51,470 nucleotides of DNA, from assembly GCA_020725665.1 (NCBI GenBank), contig DYEO01000070.1:1-51470 (forward strand). The letters run 5' to 3'. This DNA is from Dethiobacter sp. (lineage in GTDB: Bacteria > Bacillota > Dethiobacteria > DTU022 > UBA8154). Of the stretch, positions 40,738 to 48,847 are shown piece after piece. The position numbers and the translations under genes are program-made. The notes below the pieces were generated by a model. It saw only the letters and a program-made list of their open reading frames with translations, was not told where the DNA came from and did no database searches. How positions within the stretch are numbered: position 1 is the stretch's first letter; each line of letters starts with the position of its first letter.

Positions 40738-42033
40738 TTATAATGTGAATTCCCTGTTCAGATTTCTGTGTTTAAAAGTTCTGGAGCGGTTGGCATAGTC
40801 GTCAACAACGTGACCGTTTCCGATCAGCTTGTACTTATAAATTACCAGCCCGTCAAGGCCCACCGGGCCGCGGGAATGAATCTTGCCGGTGCTTATCCCC
40901 ACCTCCGCGCCGAAGCCGTAGCGGAAGCCGTCACTAAAGCGGGTCGAGCAGTTCCAGAAAACATTACCCGAGTCCACATAGTCCATAAAACGGGCGGCTT
41001 TATCCCCGTTTCCGGTTATGATGGTGTCCGTGTGTCCCGATCCGTACTCATTGATATGGTCGACAGCCTCGTCAAGGTCCGACACAACTTTAACAGACAA
41101 TTTATAATCCAGGTATTCGCTTTTCCAGTCCTCTTCCGTAGCAGGTGCAACGGTAATCAAGGTTCTGGTTTTGGGGCACCCCACCAGTTCCACGTTTTTG
41201 CTGTCCAAGGCTTTTTTTAATGCCGGCAAGAACTCCGGCGCCACACTTTCATGCACAAGCAGGGTCTCTGTGGCGTTACATACGGCCACGTACTGTGTCT
41301 TTGCGTCCACAACAATCTTTAACGCCATATCAAGGTCCGCATCCGCATCGACATAGCAGTGGCAGATGCCGTCCGCGTGGCCCAGCACGGGAATGCGCGA
41401 ATTGTCCATGATATAGCGCACAAATTCATTGGAACCCCTGGGAATAACAAGGTCGATATAGCGGTCTATTTTGAGCATATCATCAACATCCGCCCGTGTT
41501 TCCAAAAGAGCCGCCCACTGCGGGGGAAGGCCGGCCGCTGCGGCTGCATCGATAATTACCTCGGCCAGGATGCGATTCGTCTCCCTGGCCTCTGAGCCGC
41601 CTTTAAGGAGAACCCCGTTCCCGCTTTTCAGGCAAAGGGTCGATATCTGCACCAGGGCATCGGGCCTTGATTCAAAAATGACGCCGATCACCCCAATGGG
41701 GCAGGTTACCTTGTACAGCTCCAGCCCGACGTCCAGCTCGGTGGAGAGCAGCGTTTTGCCCACAGGGTCGTCAAGTTTGATCAGGCTGTATATACCGTCG
41801 ATCACATCAGCAATTTTTGCCTCATCAAATTTCAACCTTTTCGAAAGAGGTGCAGCCAGATTCTCCTTCTCGCTCCTCTCCAGGTCTTCAAGGTTGGCCC
41901 TGATGATTTCACCTTTTCGCTCATATAGGGACGCGGCTATCTGAGCCAGTGCCTTGTTTTTAAGTTCCGTCCCGGCAGCGGCCAGCTTGAGCGAGGACTC
42001 TTTAACCCGGCGCGCCAGTTCATCCATAATCAT
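40738..42033 (-). CDS. proA: Glutamate-5-semialdehyde dehydrogenase (gamma-glutamyl phosphate reductase)
   Basis: Second step of proline synthesis: NADPH reduction of gamma-glutamyl phosphate. A 431-residue aldehyde-dehydrogenase-fold enzyme with CPIGVIGVIFESRPDALVQI, SGNGVLLKGGSEA, the catalytic Cys in VAVCNATETLLV, and the C-terminal GFRYGFGAEVGISTGKIHSRGPVGLDGL typical of ProA. AGAGG precedes two possible ATGs (42033 and 42027). The partner proB is not adjacent; it must be elsewhere. Confidence 0.96.
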   Translation of the reverse strand: MIMDELARRVKESSLKLAAAGTELKNKALAQIAASLYERKGEIIRANLEDLERSEKENLAAPLSKRLKFDEAKIADVIDGIYSLIKLDDPVGKTLLSTELDVGLELYKVTCPIGVIGVIFESRPDALVQISTLCLKSGNGVLLKGGSEARETNRILAEVIIDAAAAAGLPPQWAALLETRADVDDMLKIDRYIDLVIPRGSNEFVRYIMDNSRIPVLGHADGICHCYVDADADLDMALKIVVDAKTQYVAVCNATETLLVHESVAPEFLPALKKALDSKNVELVGCPKTRTLITVAPATEEDWKSEYLDYKLSVKVVSDLDEAVDHINEYGSGHTDTIITGNGDKAARFMDYVDSGNVFWNCSTRFSDGFRYGFGAEVGISTGKIHSRGPVGLDGLVIYKYKLIGNGHVVDDYANRSRTFKHRNLNREFTL

Positions 42034-42338
42034 ACCATTACCTCTTTTCGAATATCCTACAGCATAAGATACTTGTTTTAGTGTACTAGCAAGCTACAAG
42101 GCAATTTGCAATGTTTTCAGGATAGTAATATCTTATAACTTTATTTGCATAATGTAAAGATTTTTGGGAAAAAGGAATGTTATGGAGTAAAAGGCCATTG
42201 TGGATGGTAACCCACTATTGCCTTTGGAAATTGTTACAGATACTTTGCCTTTATCACGCTGAATTGTATCCGGCTTCCTTTATTATGGGAGCCAGATGGT
42301 CACCCAAATTTGACAACCACTATTGGCCGTGAATATCT
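42034..42338. other. Intergenic region upstream of proA, downstream of flxA
   Basis: About 305 bp without a gene I can support. The stretch 42190-42330 reads partly protein-like on the minus strand (GSHNKGSRIQFSVIKAKYL, QFPKAIVGYHPQWP) but is broken by stops, so it may be the relic of a coding sequence or insertion element. The rest is AT-rich and should hold the proA promoter. Confidence 0.35.
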
Positions 42339-43166
42339 TCAATACTCTGCCGGTAGTTTTTTCAGCTCGGCAAAATTGAAGACCGGGCCGTTCCGGCAGA
42401 CATACTTGCCGCCGATGTTACAGCGTCCGCACTTGCCCACACCGCATTTCATGCGCATCTCCAGGGTGGTATGGATCTGTTCAGGCTGAAAGCCCAGGCG
42501 CTCCAGCCCTGCCAGGACATACTTGATCATAATCGGGGGGCCGCAGGTTAGGGCGATACTGTTTTGTGGGGAAAAGCCCAGTTCCTCCACGTACTGGGGC
42601 ACAAACCCCACGTGGCCATCCCAGCCCTCCTGGCCAGTGTCCACGGTGAGATAAACGGAGGTAGCGGGAGATGCCGGCCAGTTTTCATAAAGCTCCTTTC
42701 TTTGCATCAGGTCGGCTGCGCTGCGCGCGCCGTAGACAATATGGATGTTTCCATAATCGCCGCGGTGCACCAGGCAGTAGTTGATGAGGGAGCGCAGCGG
42801 GGCCAGGCCAATACCGCCGCCGATAAAAAGGAGATCCCTACCCTTGAGCTGCGCTACGGGAAAGCCGTTACCGTAAGGACCCCTGATAGCGATCTGGCAC
42901 CCTTCCTCGATCCCGTGCAGGCAGTCTGTGACCGCACCGGTCTTTTTAATGCTGAACTCCAGGAAATCAGCTTGCGCGGGTGCAGAGGTGATGGAAAAGA
43001 GGGCCTCACCCACGGCAGGGACGGAGAGCATGGCACACTGGCCCGGCATAAAATTAAAGGGAACACCGCCCTTCAGAGCTGCAACGCTAAAGGTCTTGAT
43101 ATCCGCCGTCTCCCGGCTAATCCTTTCCACAACAGCAACTTGAGGGAACAAGGGATGCTTAAGCAC
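42339..43166 (-). CDS. flxA: FlxA-type FAD/NAD(P)-binding oxidoreductase subunit (AsrB-like)
   Basis: A 275-residue ferredoxin-reductase-fold protein: FAD block (GQCAMLSVPAVGEALFSITSAP), NAD(P) site LLFIGGGIGLAPLRSLI, CGPPIMIKYVLAGL, and a C-terminal [2Fe-2S] cluster CGVGKCGRCNIGGKYVC. It resembles AsrB and the FlxA subunit that oxidises or reduces NAD(H) in the Flx-Hdr complex. It is the last gene of the run and overlaps flxB by 8 bp. With no sulfite-reductase AsrC gene here, the Flx call is preferred. Confidence 0.88.
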   Translation of the reverse strand: MLKHPLFPQVAVVERISRETADIKTFSVAALKGGVPFNFMPGQCAMLSVPAVGEALFSITSAPAQADFLEFSIKKTGAVTDCLHGIEEGCQIAIRGPYGNGFPVAQLKGRDLLFIGGGIGLAPLRSLINYCLVHRGDYGNIHIVYGARSAADLMQRKELYENWPASPATSVYLTVDTGQEGWDGHVGFVPQYVEELGFSPQNSIALTCGPPIMIKYVLAGLERLGFQPEQIHTTLEMRMKCGVGKCGRCNIGGKYVCRNGPVFNFAELKKLPAEY

Positions 43167-44184
43167 AGCTGATTGAACCTCCTGCCTCTTTGATCACCTG
43201 GGTAATATCAATATTGACGGGACACTTGCGCACACAGCGGCCACAGCCCACGCAGCCGTAGAGCCCGTGCTGGGCGGGGAAATAGCTGAGCTTATGCATG
43301 AAACGCTGGCGCACCCGTTCTTTCTGGGTCGGCCGTGGATTCTCACCGCTGGCCATGAGGGTAAAATCCTTATACATGCACGAATCCCAGCAGCGGAAAC
43401 GCTCGCCACGCTCACCCCGGCTGAAATCCCCGATATCAAAACAGTGGCAGGTGGGGCAGAGGTACGTGCAGATGCCACAGCCCAGGCAGCGGCGGTAGAG
43501 GCTATCCCAGATTGGGGCATTAAACATATCCTTTGCCCTTTCCTTTACCCCGTCAAGGCCCCACTTTTGCTCCTGCACTGTGGCGGCTGTTTCTCTGAGG
43601 CACTGGACTGACTCTGTTTCTGCCGGTGTGGGGACTTCGAGGAGGTCTGTGAGGGAATGGGTCAGTGTTTCCCCCTTTTCCGTGAGGGACTGCCAAAGCA
43701 GAAACTTATCCCCATCCCACAACATGATATCTGCCGCGGGGGCAAAGCCAGGCTCCAGGCCAAAGGCGCTGCAAAAGCAGCTAATATCCGGTTCGTTACA
43801 GGCCAGGGAGATGATCGTACACCTGCGCCTGCTTTCGTAAAAAACGTCCACCGGATCCTGTAAGAATACCCTGTCCAAAACCGTAATGCCCGCCACATCA
43901 CAGGGCCGTACGCCAAAAAGAATGTAGCTGCCCTCAGGCTCCTTGGTAGGAGTAAGCTTGAGTTCTCTGGCTTTTTGCGTAAAGTGCAGATATGTTTCCC
44001 ACTGGGGAAAGACTATGCTTTTAGGCGGTAGCACTGTATTTAAAGACTCAAGCTTAACCCGTGCTCCTTCCTGCCAGGGCGCAAAGTTGATCACACCGTC
44101 TTCTTGTTGCGGCAGGTAGAGCGGTGCTTTTTTTGCCAGGTATTCCCAAAGCTGCGGCAGCCTGGCTTTTTGTATTTCTTGCAT
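43159..44184 (-). CDS. flxB: FlxB-type 4Fe-4S subunit (AsrA-like)
   Basis: About 341 residues. The N-terminal two thirds match the AsrA/FlxB fold (ILFGVRPCDVAGITVLDRVF, ISLACNEPDISCFCSAFG); the C-terminus has two [4Fe-4S] sites, CLGCGICTYLCPTCHCFDI and CVGCGRCVRKCPVNIDI. It relays electrons between FlxA and the rest of the complex. The start is ATG at 44184 with AAGGGGG upstream, right after the flxC stop. It is a paralogue of the neighbouring flxC. Confidence 0.87.
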   Translation of the reverse strand: MQEIQKARLPQLWEYLAKKAPLYLPQQEDGVINFAPWQEGARVKLESLNTVLPPKSIVFPQWETYLHFTQKARELKLTPTKEPEGSYILFGVRPCDVAGITVLDRVFLQDPVDVFYESRRRCTIISLACNEPDISCFCSAFGLEPGFAPAADIMLWDGDKFLLWQSLTEKGETLTHSLTDLLEVPTPAETESVQCLRETAATVQEQKWGLDGVKERAKDMFNAPIWDSLYRRCLGCGICTYLCPTCHCFDIGDFSRGERGERFRCWDSCMYKDFTLMASGENPRPTQKERVRQRFMHKLSYFPAQHGLYGCVGCGRCVRKCPVNIDITQVIKEAGGSISCA

Positions 44185-44186
44185 TT

Positions 44187-45158
44187 TCACACCCCCTTGC
44201 TTTCCAGAAAGGCCGCCGGGTCACCCGGATTAAAGGTAACAAGGGGCGGCACTTTTTGCGGATCAACACCCGCATCATATGGGCCGTAAAGCTCATCTAT
44301 ATCCTTGATCAGCTTGCGGTTAAGGCTGGTCAGCGGTATCTGCACGGGGCAGACCCTTGCGCATTCGCCACAGTCAACGCAACGTCCTGCCATATGAAAG
44401 GCACGGGTAATATGATAGAACTGGTTCTCGCTAAGCTCGGTTGCCTTGCCCAACCAGCGGGGGCTCGTCAGATCAAAAATACATTCGCGGCAACTGCAGG
44501 CCGGGCAGACATTGCGACAGGCAAAGCAGCGGATACAGCGGGAAAACTGGCGCTGCCAGTACTGAAAACGGGCATCCACATTTTGTCCTTCCAGTTCTTT
44601 TACGGCAGTAAAGCGTTCCCTGGGGTTGACGGGCACCGGTTCGCCGAGCATGAAGTCAAAGACAACGGGGTTGGGATAACGGCAGGTCAGGCATTTATCA
44701 TAGTAAAACCATGGGGCGGCTGTTTTTTTCTCCCTGTCCTTGTAGACAAAAGTAAGTTCATCACCCAGGCGTTCCACCCGCAGCAGGCCCTGATGCAGGC
44801 CGGCACGCTCCACCTTTTGGGGATCGACCAGCCCGCTGCAGGGAACGGCAAAGATGAATGCTTTTTCCCGGTCCACGCGCTTGTCCTGCATTAACTGATT
44901 AAACCCGAGGGCATCACAGCCCTTGAAAAAAAGGGCAACCCTTTTTTTGTGCCATATTTCCTCCAGGAGGTACTTTGCCAGGTTGGGTACGCAGAAAAGA
45001 TCCCAGGTTAAAAGCTCCGCTTTTTTTTCATTTTCAATAAAAACGGGATAGGATTGCCACCAGAGGTCCCCTTTTTCCCAGCCCAGGACCAGATCCACTT
45101 CTCCGGAGCTAAGAACGCGGGCCGCTTCCGCTCGCATTTTTTGCATGATCTCTTTCAT
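44187..45158 (-). CDS. flxC: FlxC-type 4Fe-4S subunit
   Basis: A 323-residue protein with the same plan as FlxB: an N-terminal domain (VALFFKGCDALGFNQLMQ, FAVPCSGLVDPQKVE, CLTCRYPNPVVFD) then two cluster motifs CIRCFACRNVCPACSCRECIF and CVDCGECARVCPVQIPL. It starts in an ATGA overlap with flxD, so it is translationally coupled. It is expected to sit between FlxB and the FlxD/HdrA pair. Confidence 0.86.
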   Translation of the reverse strand: MKEIMQKMRAEAARVLSSGEVDLVLGWEKGDLWWQSYPVFIENEKKAELLTWDLFCVPNLAKYLLEEIWHKKRVALFFKGCDALGFNQLMQDKRVDREKAFIFAVPCSGLVDPQKVERAGLHQGLLRVERLGDELTFVYKDREKKTAAPWFYYDKCLTCRYPNPVVFDFMLGEPVPVNPRERFTAVKELEGQNVDARFQYWQRQFSRCIRCFACRNVCPACSCRECIFDLTSPRWLGKATELSENQFYHITRAFHMAGRCVDCGECARVCPVQIPLTSLNRKLIKDIDELYGPYDAGVDPQKVPPLVTFNPGDPAAFLESKGV

Positions 45159-45592
45159 CGGCTATCCCTCAGCTTTCTGTTGGGACCGAGCACCCTGATT
45201 TTATCCGTAATATCCTGCATGACCTGGGCAAACCTGCTCCCTTCAGAGGCGGAAATCCAGTGTACTTCCAGTCGCTCCGCCTCAATGCCCACAAATTCGA
45301 GGAATCGGCGCAGCATCGAGAAGCGGCGGCGGGCATGGTAATTGCCGCTCACATAATGGCAGTCTCCGGGATGGCAGCCGGCCACCACGACGCCGTCTGC
45401 ACCACGCTGGAAAGCACGCAGGATAAAGTTGGGACTGACACGGCTGGAGCAGGGAACACGGATGACACGGATATTGGCGGGATAGCTCATCCTACCGGTA
45501 CCGGCCAGGTCAGCCCCGGCATAACTGCACCAGTTGCAACAAAAGGCGACAATCAAAGGCTCAAAGTCCTGGGTCTTGGCTGCTACAGACAT
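45155..45592 (-). CDS. flxD: FlxD/MvhD-type iron-sulfur adaptor
   Basis: A 145-residue MvhD-family [2Fe-2S] protein: IVAFCCNWCSYAGADLAG, RVIRVPCSSRVSPNFILRAF, DGVVVAGCHPGDCHY. MvhD docks on HdrA and passes electrons to it; FlxD has the same role in Flx-Hdr complexes. It overlaps the hdrA stop codon by 10 bp. The FxxNWC and GCHPGDCHY cysteines are all present. Confidence 0.93.
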   Translation of the reverse strand: MSVAAKTQDFEPLIVAFCCNWCSYAGADLAGTGRMSYPANIRVIRVPCSSRVSPNFILRAFQRGADGVVVAGCHPGDCHYVSGNYHARRRFSMLRRFLEFVGIEAERLEVHWISASEGSRFAQVMQDITDKIRVLGPNRKLRDSR

Positions 45593-47562
45593 ATGGCATC
45601 CACCTCCGCCAGGAGCTGTTCATTGCTAAAGCCGAGCAGATTCATGGCACCAGGCCGGCAGGCTGCACTGCAGGCGCCGCAGCCCTGGCAAAGTGCCTTA
45701 TTCACCTCGGCCACAAGACGCCGGCGCTGCCGGCCGTGTACTTTCTCTGTGAGAGGCTTATCGGAGATGGCTTTGTAGGGGCAGACCTTCAGGCAGGCCA
45801 GGCAACCGGTGCAGAGGGATTCATCCACTGCAGAGACACAGGGGTCGCTTAAAAGGGTTTCCTTGTTTAAAAGGGCAATGGCCTTGGCCGCGGCAGCGCC
45901 GGCCTGGGCCACCGTTTCGGGAATATCCCGGGGCCCCTGGCAGGTGCCGGCCAAAAATAGTCCTGCCGTGTGGCTCTCCACGGGACGCAACTTGGGATGG
46001 GCTTCCACAAAGAAGTTGTGGGCATCGCTGCCGATGCCGAGCATGCGGGCCAATCCTTCCGCATCGTGGCGGGGGGTCAGGGCCGCCGCCAGGACAACCA
46101 GGTCTGCCTCTATTTCCACAGCCTGGTTGCTCAGTGTATCCACGCCGTTGACCAGGAGCTTGTCACCACTGGGGAAAACTTTACCCACCAGTCCCCTTAA
46201 ATAGACGGCGGCGTATTCTTCCACGGCACGGCGGTGAAATTCCTCAAAATCCTTGCCTGCGGTACGCACATCGATGTAAAAAACATAAGCCTGTGCTTCA
46301 GGATGTTTTTCTTTTAACAAGACGGCGTGCTTTGCCGTATACATGCAGCAGATTTTGGAACAGTAAGGCTTGCCCCGGGATTTGTCCCGCGAGCCGACAC
46401 AGTGGACAAAGACCACGTTTTTTGGCGGCTGTTGATTGGAGGGCTTAAGCAGTTTACCGCCCCCGGGACCGGAAGCATTGACGAGCCTTTCAAATTCCAT
46501 GCTGGTGATGATATCTGGATGCTTGCCGTATCCAAACTCCCCAAATATTTCGAAACCGATCAGATCAAAACCGGTGGCCACGACAATGGCCCCGTACTTT
46601 TGCTTGATCAGGACGTCGGACTGCTCAAAGTCCACGGCCGAGGCGGGACAGACTTTTTTGCAGACGCCACATTTTTTTTTGCTGAACCAGCGGCAATGGT
46701 CACGATCAATGACAGGGATATTGGGTACGGCCTGGGGAAAGGGCACATAGATAGCTTTGCGCAAGGCCAGTCCCTCGTCAAACTCGCTTTTTACCTTGCT
46801 GGGACATTTTTCAAAGCAAAGGCCACAGCCAGTGCACTTTGCGGCATCAACACTGCGTGCTTTTTGGCGGATTGTCACTTCAAAGTTGCCCACATAACCT
46901 TCCACCTCTTCCACCTCGCTGTAGGTGAGAAGGTTAATGTTGGGGTGGGCGGCTGCATCAACCATCTTGGGTGTTAAGATACAGGCGGAACAATCGAGGG
47001 TGGGAAAGGTCTTATCCAGCTGGGCCATGCGCCCGCCGATACTGGGGGTCCGTTCCACCAGGTCTACCGCATAGCCCGCCTCGGCGATGTCCAGGGCGGC
47101 CTGGATACCGGCGATACCGCCACCGATGACAAGAGCACGGCGGGTCACGACAAACTCCTGCGGTTCCAGTCCTGTGTCAAGGGCCGCCTTGGCCACGGCG
47201 GTGCGGATGAGGGCAACAGCTTTGACCGTAGCCGCATCCTTATCTTTATGCACCCAGGAGCAATGTTCGCGGACGTTGGCGATCTCCACCAGGTACGGGT
47301 TCAGGCCTGCGGCGGCAGCTGTTTTACGAAAGGTGAGTTCGTGCATGCGGGGCGAGCATGAGGCGATGACGACACGGTCCAGCTTTTGCTGCACAATAGT
47401 GCCTTTGATCTGGGTCTGGCCTGTTTCCGAGCACATGTATTTATTGTCACCGGCATAAACCACACCGGGCATCTCCCTGGCTTCCTTGATTACTGTTTCA
47501 ATATCAACAGTTGCCGCAATGTTGGTGCCGCACCAGCAGATAAAGACACCGATCCTTCTCAA
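45583..47562 (-). CDS. hdrA: Heterodisulfide reductase subunit A (electron-bifurcating flavoprotein)
   Basis: A 659-residue FAD/[4Fe-4S] protein, the expected seat of flavin-based electron bifurcation. The FAD Rossmann motif is LVIGGGIAGIQAALDIAEAG, followed by VERTPSIGGRMAQLDKTFPTLDCSACILTPKM. Cluster motifs are CTGCGLCFEKCP, CRWFSKKKCGVCKKVCP, CTGCLACLKVCP and CQGCGACSAAC. FVHCVGSRD and CSKICCMYTAKHA are HdrA hallmarks. The length matches single-FAD methanogen-type HdrA. It lies between hdrC and flxD, which interact with it. Confidence 0.95.
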   Translation of the reverse strand: MRRIGVFICWCGTNIAATVDIETVIKEAREMPGVVYAGDNKYMCSETGQTQIKGTIVQQKLDRVVIASCSPRMHELTFRKTAAAAGLNPYLVEIANVREHCSWVHKDKDAATVKAVALIRTAVAKAALDTGLEPQEFVVTRRALVIGGGIAGIQAALDIAEAGYAVDLVERTPSIGGRMAQLDKTFPTLDCSACILTPKMVDAAAHPNINLLTYSEVEEVEGYVGNFEVTIRQKARSVDAAKCTGCGLCFEKCPSKVKSEFDEGLALRKAIYVPFPQAVPNIPVIDRDHCRWFSKKKCGVCKKVCPASAVDFEQSDVLIKQKYGAIVVATGFDLIGFEIFGEFGYGKHPDIITSMEFERLVNASGPGGGKLLKPSNQQPPKNVVFVHCVGSRDKSRGKPYCSKICCMYTAKHAVLLKEKHPEAQAYVFYIDVRTAGKDFEEFHRRAVEEYAAVYLRGLVGKVFPSGDKLLVNGVDTLSNQAVEIEADLVVLAAALTPRHDAEGLARMLGIGSDAHNFFVEAHPKLRPVESHTAGLFLAGTCQGPRDIPETVAQAGAAAAKAIALLNKETLLSDPCVSAVDESLCTGCLACLKVCPYKAISDKPLTEKVHGRQRRRLVAEVNKALCQGCGACSAACRPGAMNLLGFSNEQLLAEVDAICL

Positions 47563-47600
47563 CAGGTAATCCTCCTTCCCTAAAGTGCCCCAACTCCCAC

Positions 47601-48005
47601 TTACTTGGTATACTTGCGGAAGCCGCTGACGATTCCCTGTTCGGGCATACCTTTGCGTATGAGGCAGGGCATATCTTCCCCTTTGAGGCGACTGCCGCCT
47701 CTTTGCCTGAGCAATATTGCCCGGAGCGCTTCCATTACCACGGACAGGTCAACGTCACGGGGGCAGCGGCCCGCACAGGTAAAGCAAGTGGCACAAACCC
47801 AGATTGTTTTGGATTGAAGAACCTGCTCCACCTGTCCCAGTTGGAGCAGACGGAGTACCTGGTGGGGCAAAATATCCATGAATGGGTTTACGGGACAGGC
47901 GGCGGTACACTTGCCGCACTGGTAGCAATCGTTAATTTTTTCGCCGCTGATTTCAGCGAGCTCCTGCATGAGCTCCGCCGAAAATTGTTCTGACGTTATT
48001 TTCAT
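47601..48005 (-). CDS. hdrC: Heterodisulfide reductase subunit C (4Fe-4S)
   Basis: A 134-residue two-cluster ferredoxin: CYQCGKCTAACPVNPFMDILP and CATCFTCAGRCPRDVDL. It conducts electrons from HdrA to HdrB. The ATG overlaps the hdrB stop by 4 bp. Confidence 0.94.
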   Translation of the reverse strand: MKITSEQFSAELMQELAEISGEKINDCYQCGKCTAACPVNPFMDILPHQVLRLLQLGQVEQVLQSKTIWVCATCFTCAGRCPRDVDLSVVMEALRAILLRQRGGSRLKGEDMPCLIRKGMPEQGIVSGFRKYTK

Positions 48006-48826
48006 CTTGTTTTATCCCCCACTTCTTCTGGCAAGCCCAAGGCTGTGACCAGAAGTTCGGTGAAGTAATATACGGGCAGGAGGGGCTCTCCCCCGGGTGT
48101 TTTTTCCTGCAGGTTTAGGAGATTGTAATGGCAAAGGGGGCAGGCATTAACCATGGCTTCCGCCCCCTGCTTCAGGGCGGCATGAACAATTTTCCGGACC
48201 ATGGAGCCGGCGATCTCTTCATTGTTAACGGACAGGTAAACACCACAGCATTCGGTGCGGTAGGGGTAATCCACAGGTTCGGCCCCCAGGGATAAAAGAA
48301 GGTCCTCCATCACACGGGGGTCCTCGGCGTTATCAAATGCCATGATCTTGGCCGGCCGCAGGAGCAGGCAACCATAGTATGGGGCAATCCTGCGCCCTGC
48401 AAGGGGGTGGGTTACCTTTTGTGCCACGCGGTCAAAACCAAGTTCATCCCTTAACAGTTCAAGGTAATGGATCACCTGGCCCTCACCTGTATAAGGCTGT
48501 TCCAACTGGAGATAATTGTTGGTTTTATCCCGGGTTTCGCTGCCCACTTGCAGGAGATGGTTGGTCCTTTTGAGCACATGATGGCAAGCAGCACAGAGGG
48601 TGACCAGCTTTTCTCCCCGGTCCCGGGCCGTAGCCAGGCTGCGCACGGCAGCGAGAAAGGGAGCGATTTCATCCGTAGCCAGGGGGAAGACGGCGCCGCA
48701 GCACTGCCATTCTTCCTGTTCAACCAAATCTATGCCCAGGGCACGGGCCGCCTGCAGGGCGGGACGTTCCAGGGATGCGCCAGCCTGTGTTTTCAGGGTA
48801 CAGCCGGGATAATAACTGTAGCGCAA
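48002..48826 (-). CDS. hdrB: Heterodisulfide reductase subunit B (CCG domains)
   Basis: About 274 residues with two CCG cysteine-rich domains that bind the non-cubane [4Fe-4S] clusters of HdrB: WQCCGAVF with LCAACHHVLKRTN, and TECCGVYLSVN with NACPLCHYN. It begins SYYPGCTLKTQAG as in other HdrB proteins. I placed the start at the TTG at 48826, behind AGGAGGTG, instead of an ATG seven codons upstream. In CoM/CoB-using archaea this subunit reduces a disulfide; here the preceding Frd-like genes suggest it feeds a fumarate-reductase module. Confidence 0.93.
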   Translation of the reverse strand: MRYSYYPGCTLKTQAGASLERPALQAARALGIDLVEQEEWQCCGAVFPLATDEIAPFLAAVRSLATARDRGEKLVTLCAACHHVLKRTNHLLQVGSETRDKTNNYLQLEQPYTGEGQVIHYLELLRDELGFDRVAQKVTHPLAGRRIAPYYGCLLLRPAKIMAFDNAEDPRVMEDLLLSLGAEPVDYPYRTECCGVYLSVNNEEIAGSMVRKIVHAALKQGAEAMVNACPLCHYNLLNLQEKTPGGEPLLPVYYFTELLVTALGLPEEVGDKTR

Positions 48827-48847
48827 GGGCTTACACCTCCTGTCCAA

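Noticed and set aside
42339..45592. Anaerobic sulfite reductase (AsrABC)
   Set aside because: FlxA and FlxB resemble AsrB and AsrA, but no siroheme subunit AsrC is present and hdrA/mvhD-type genes are linked, so Flx is the better reading.
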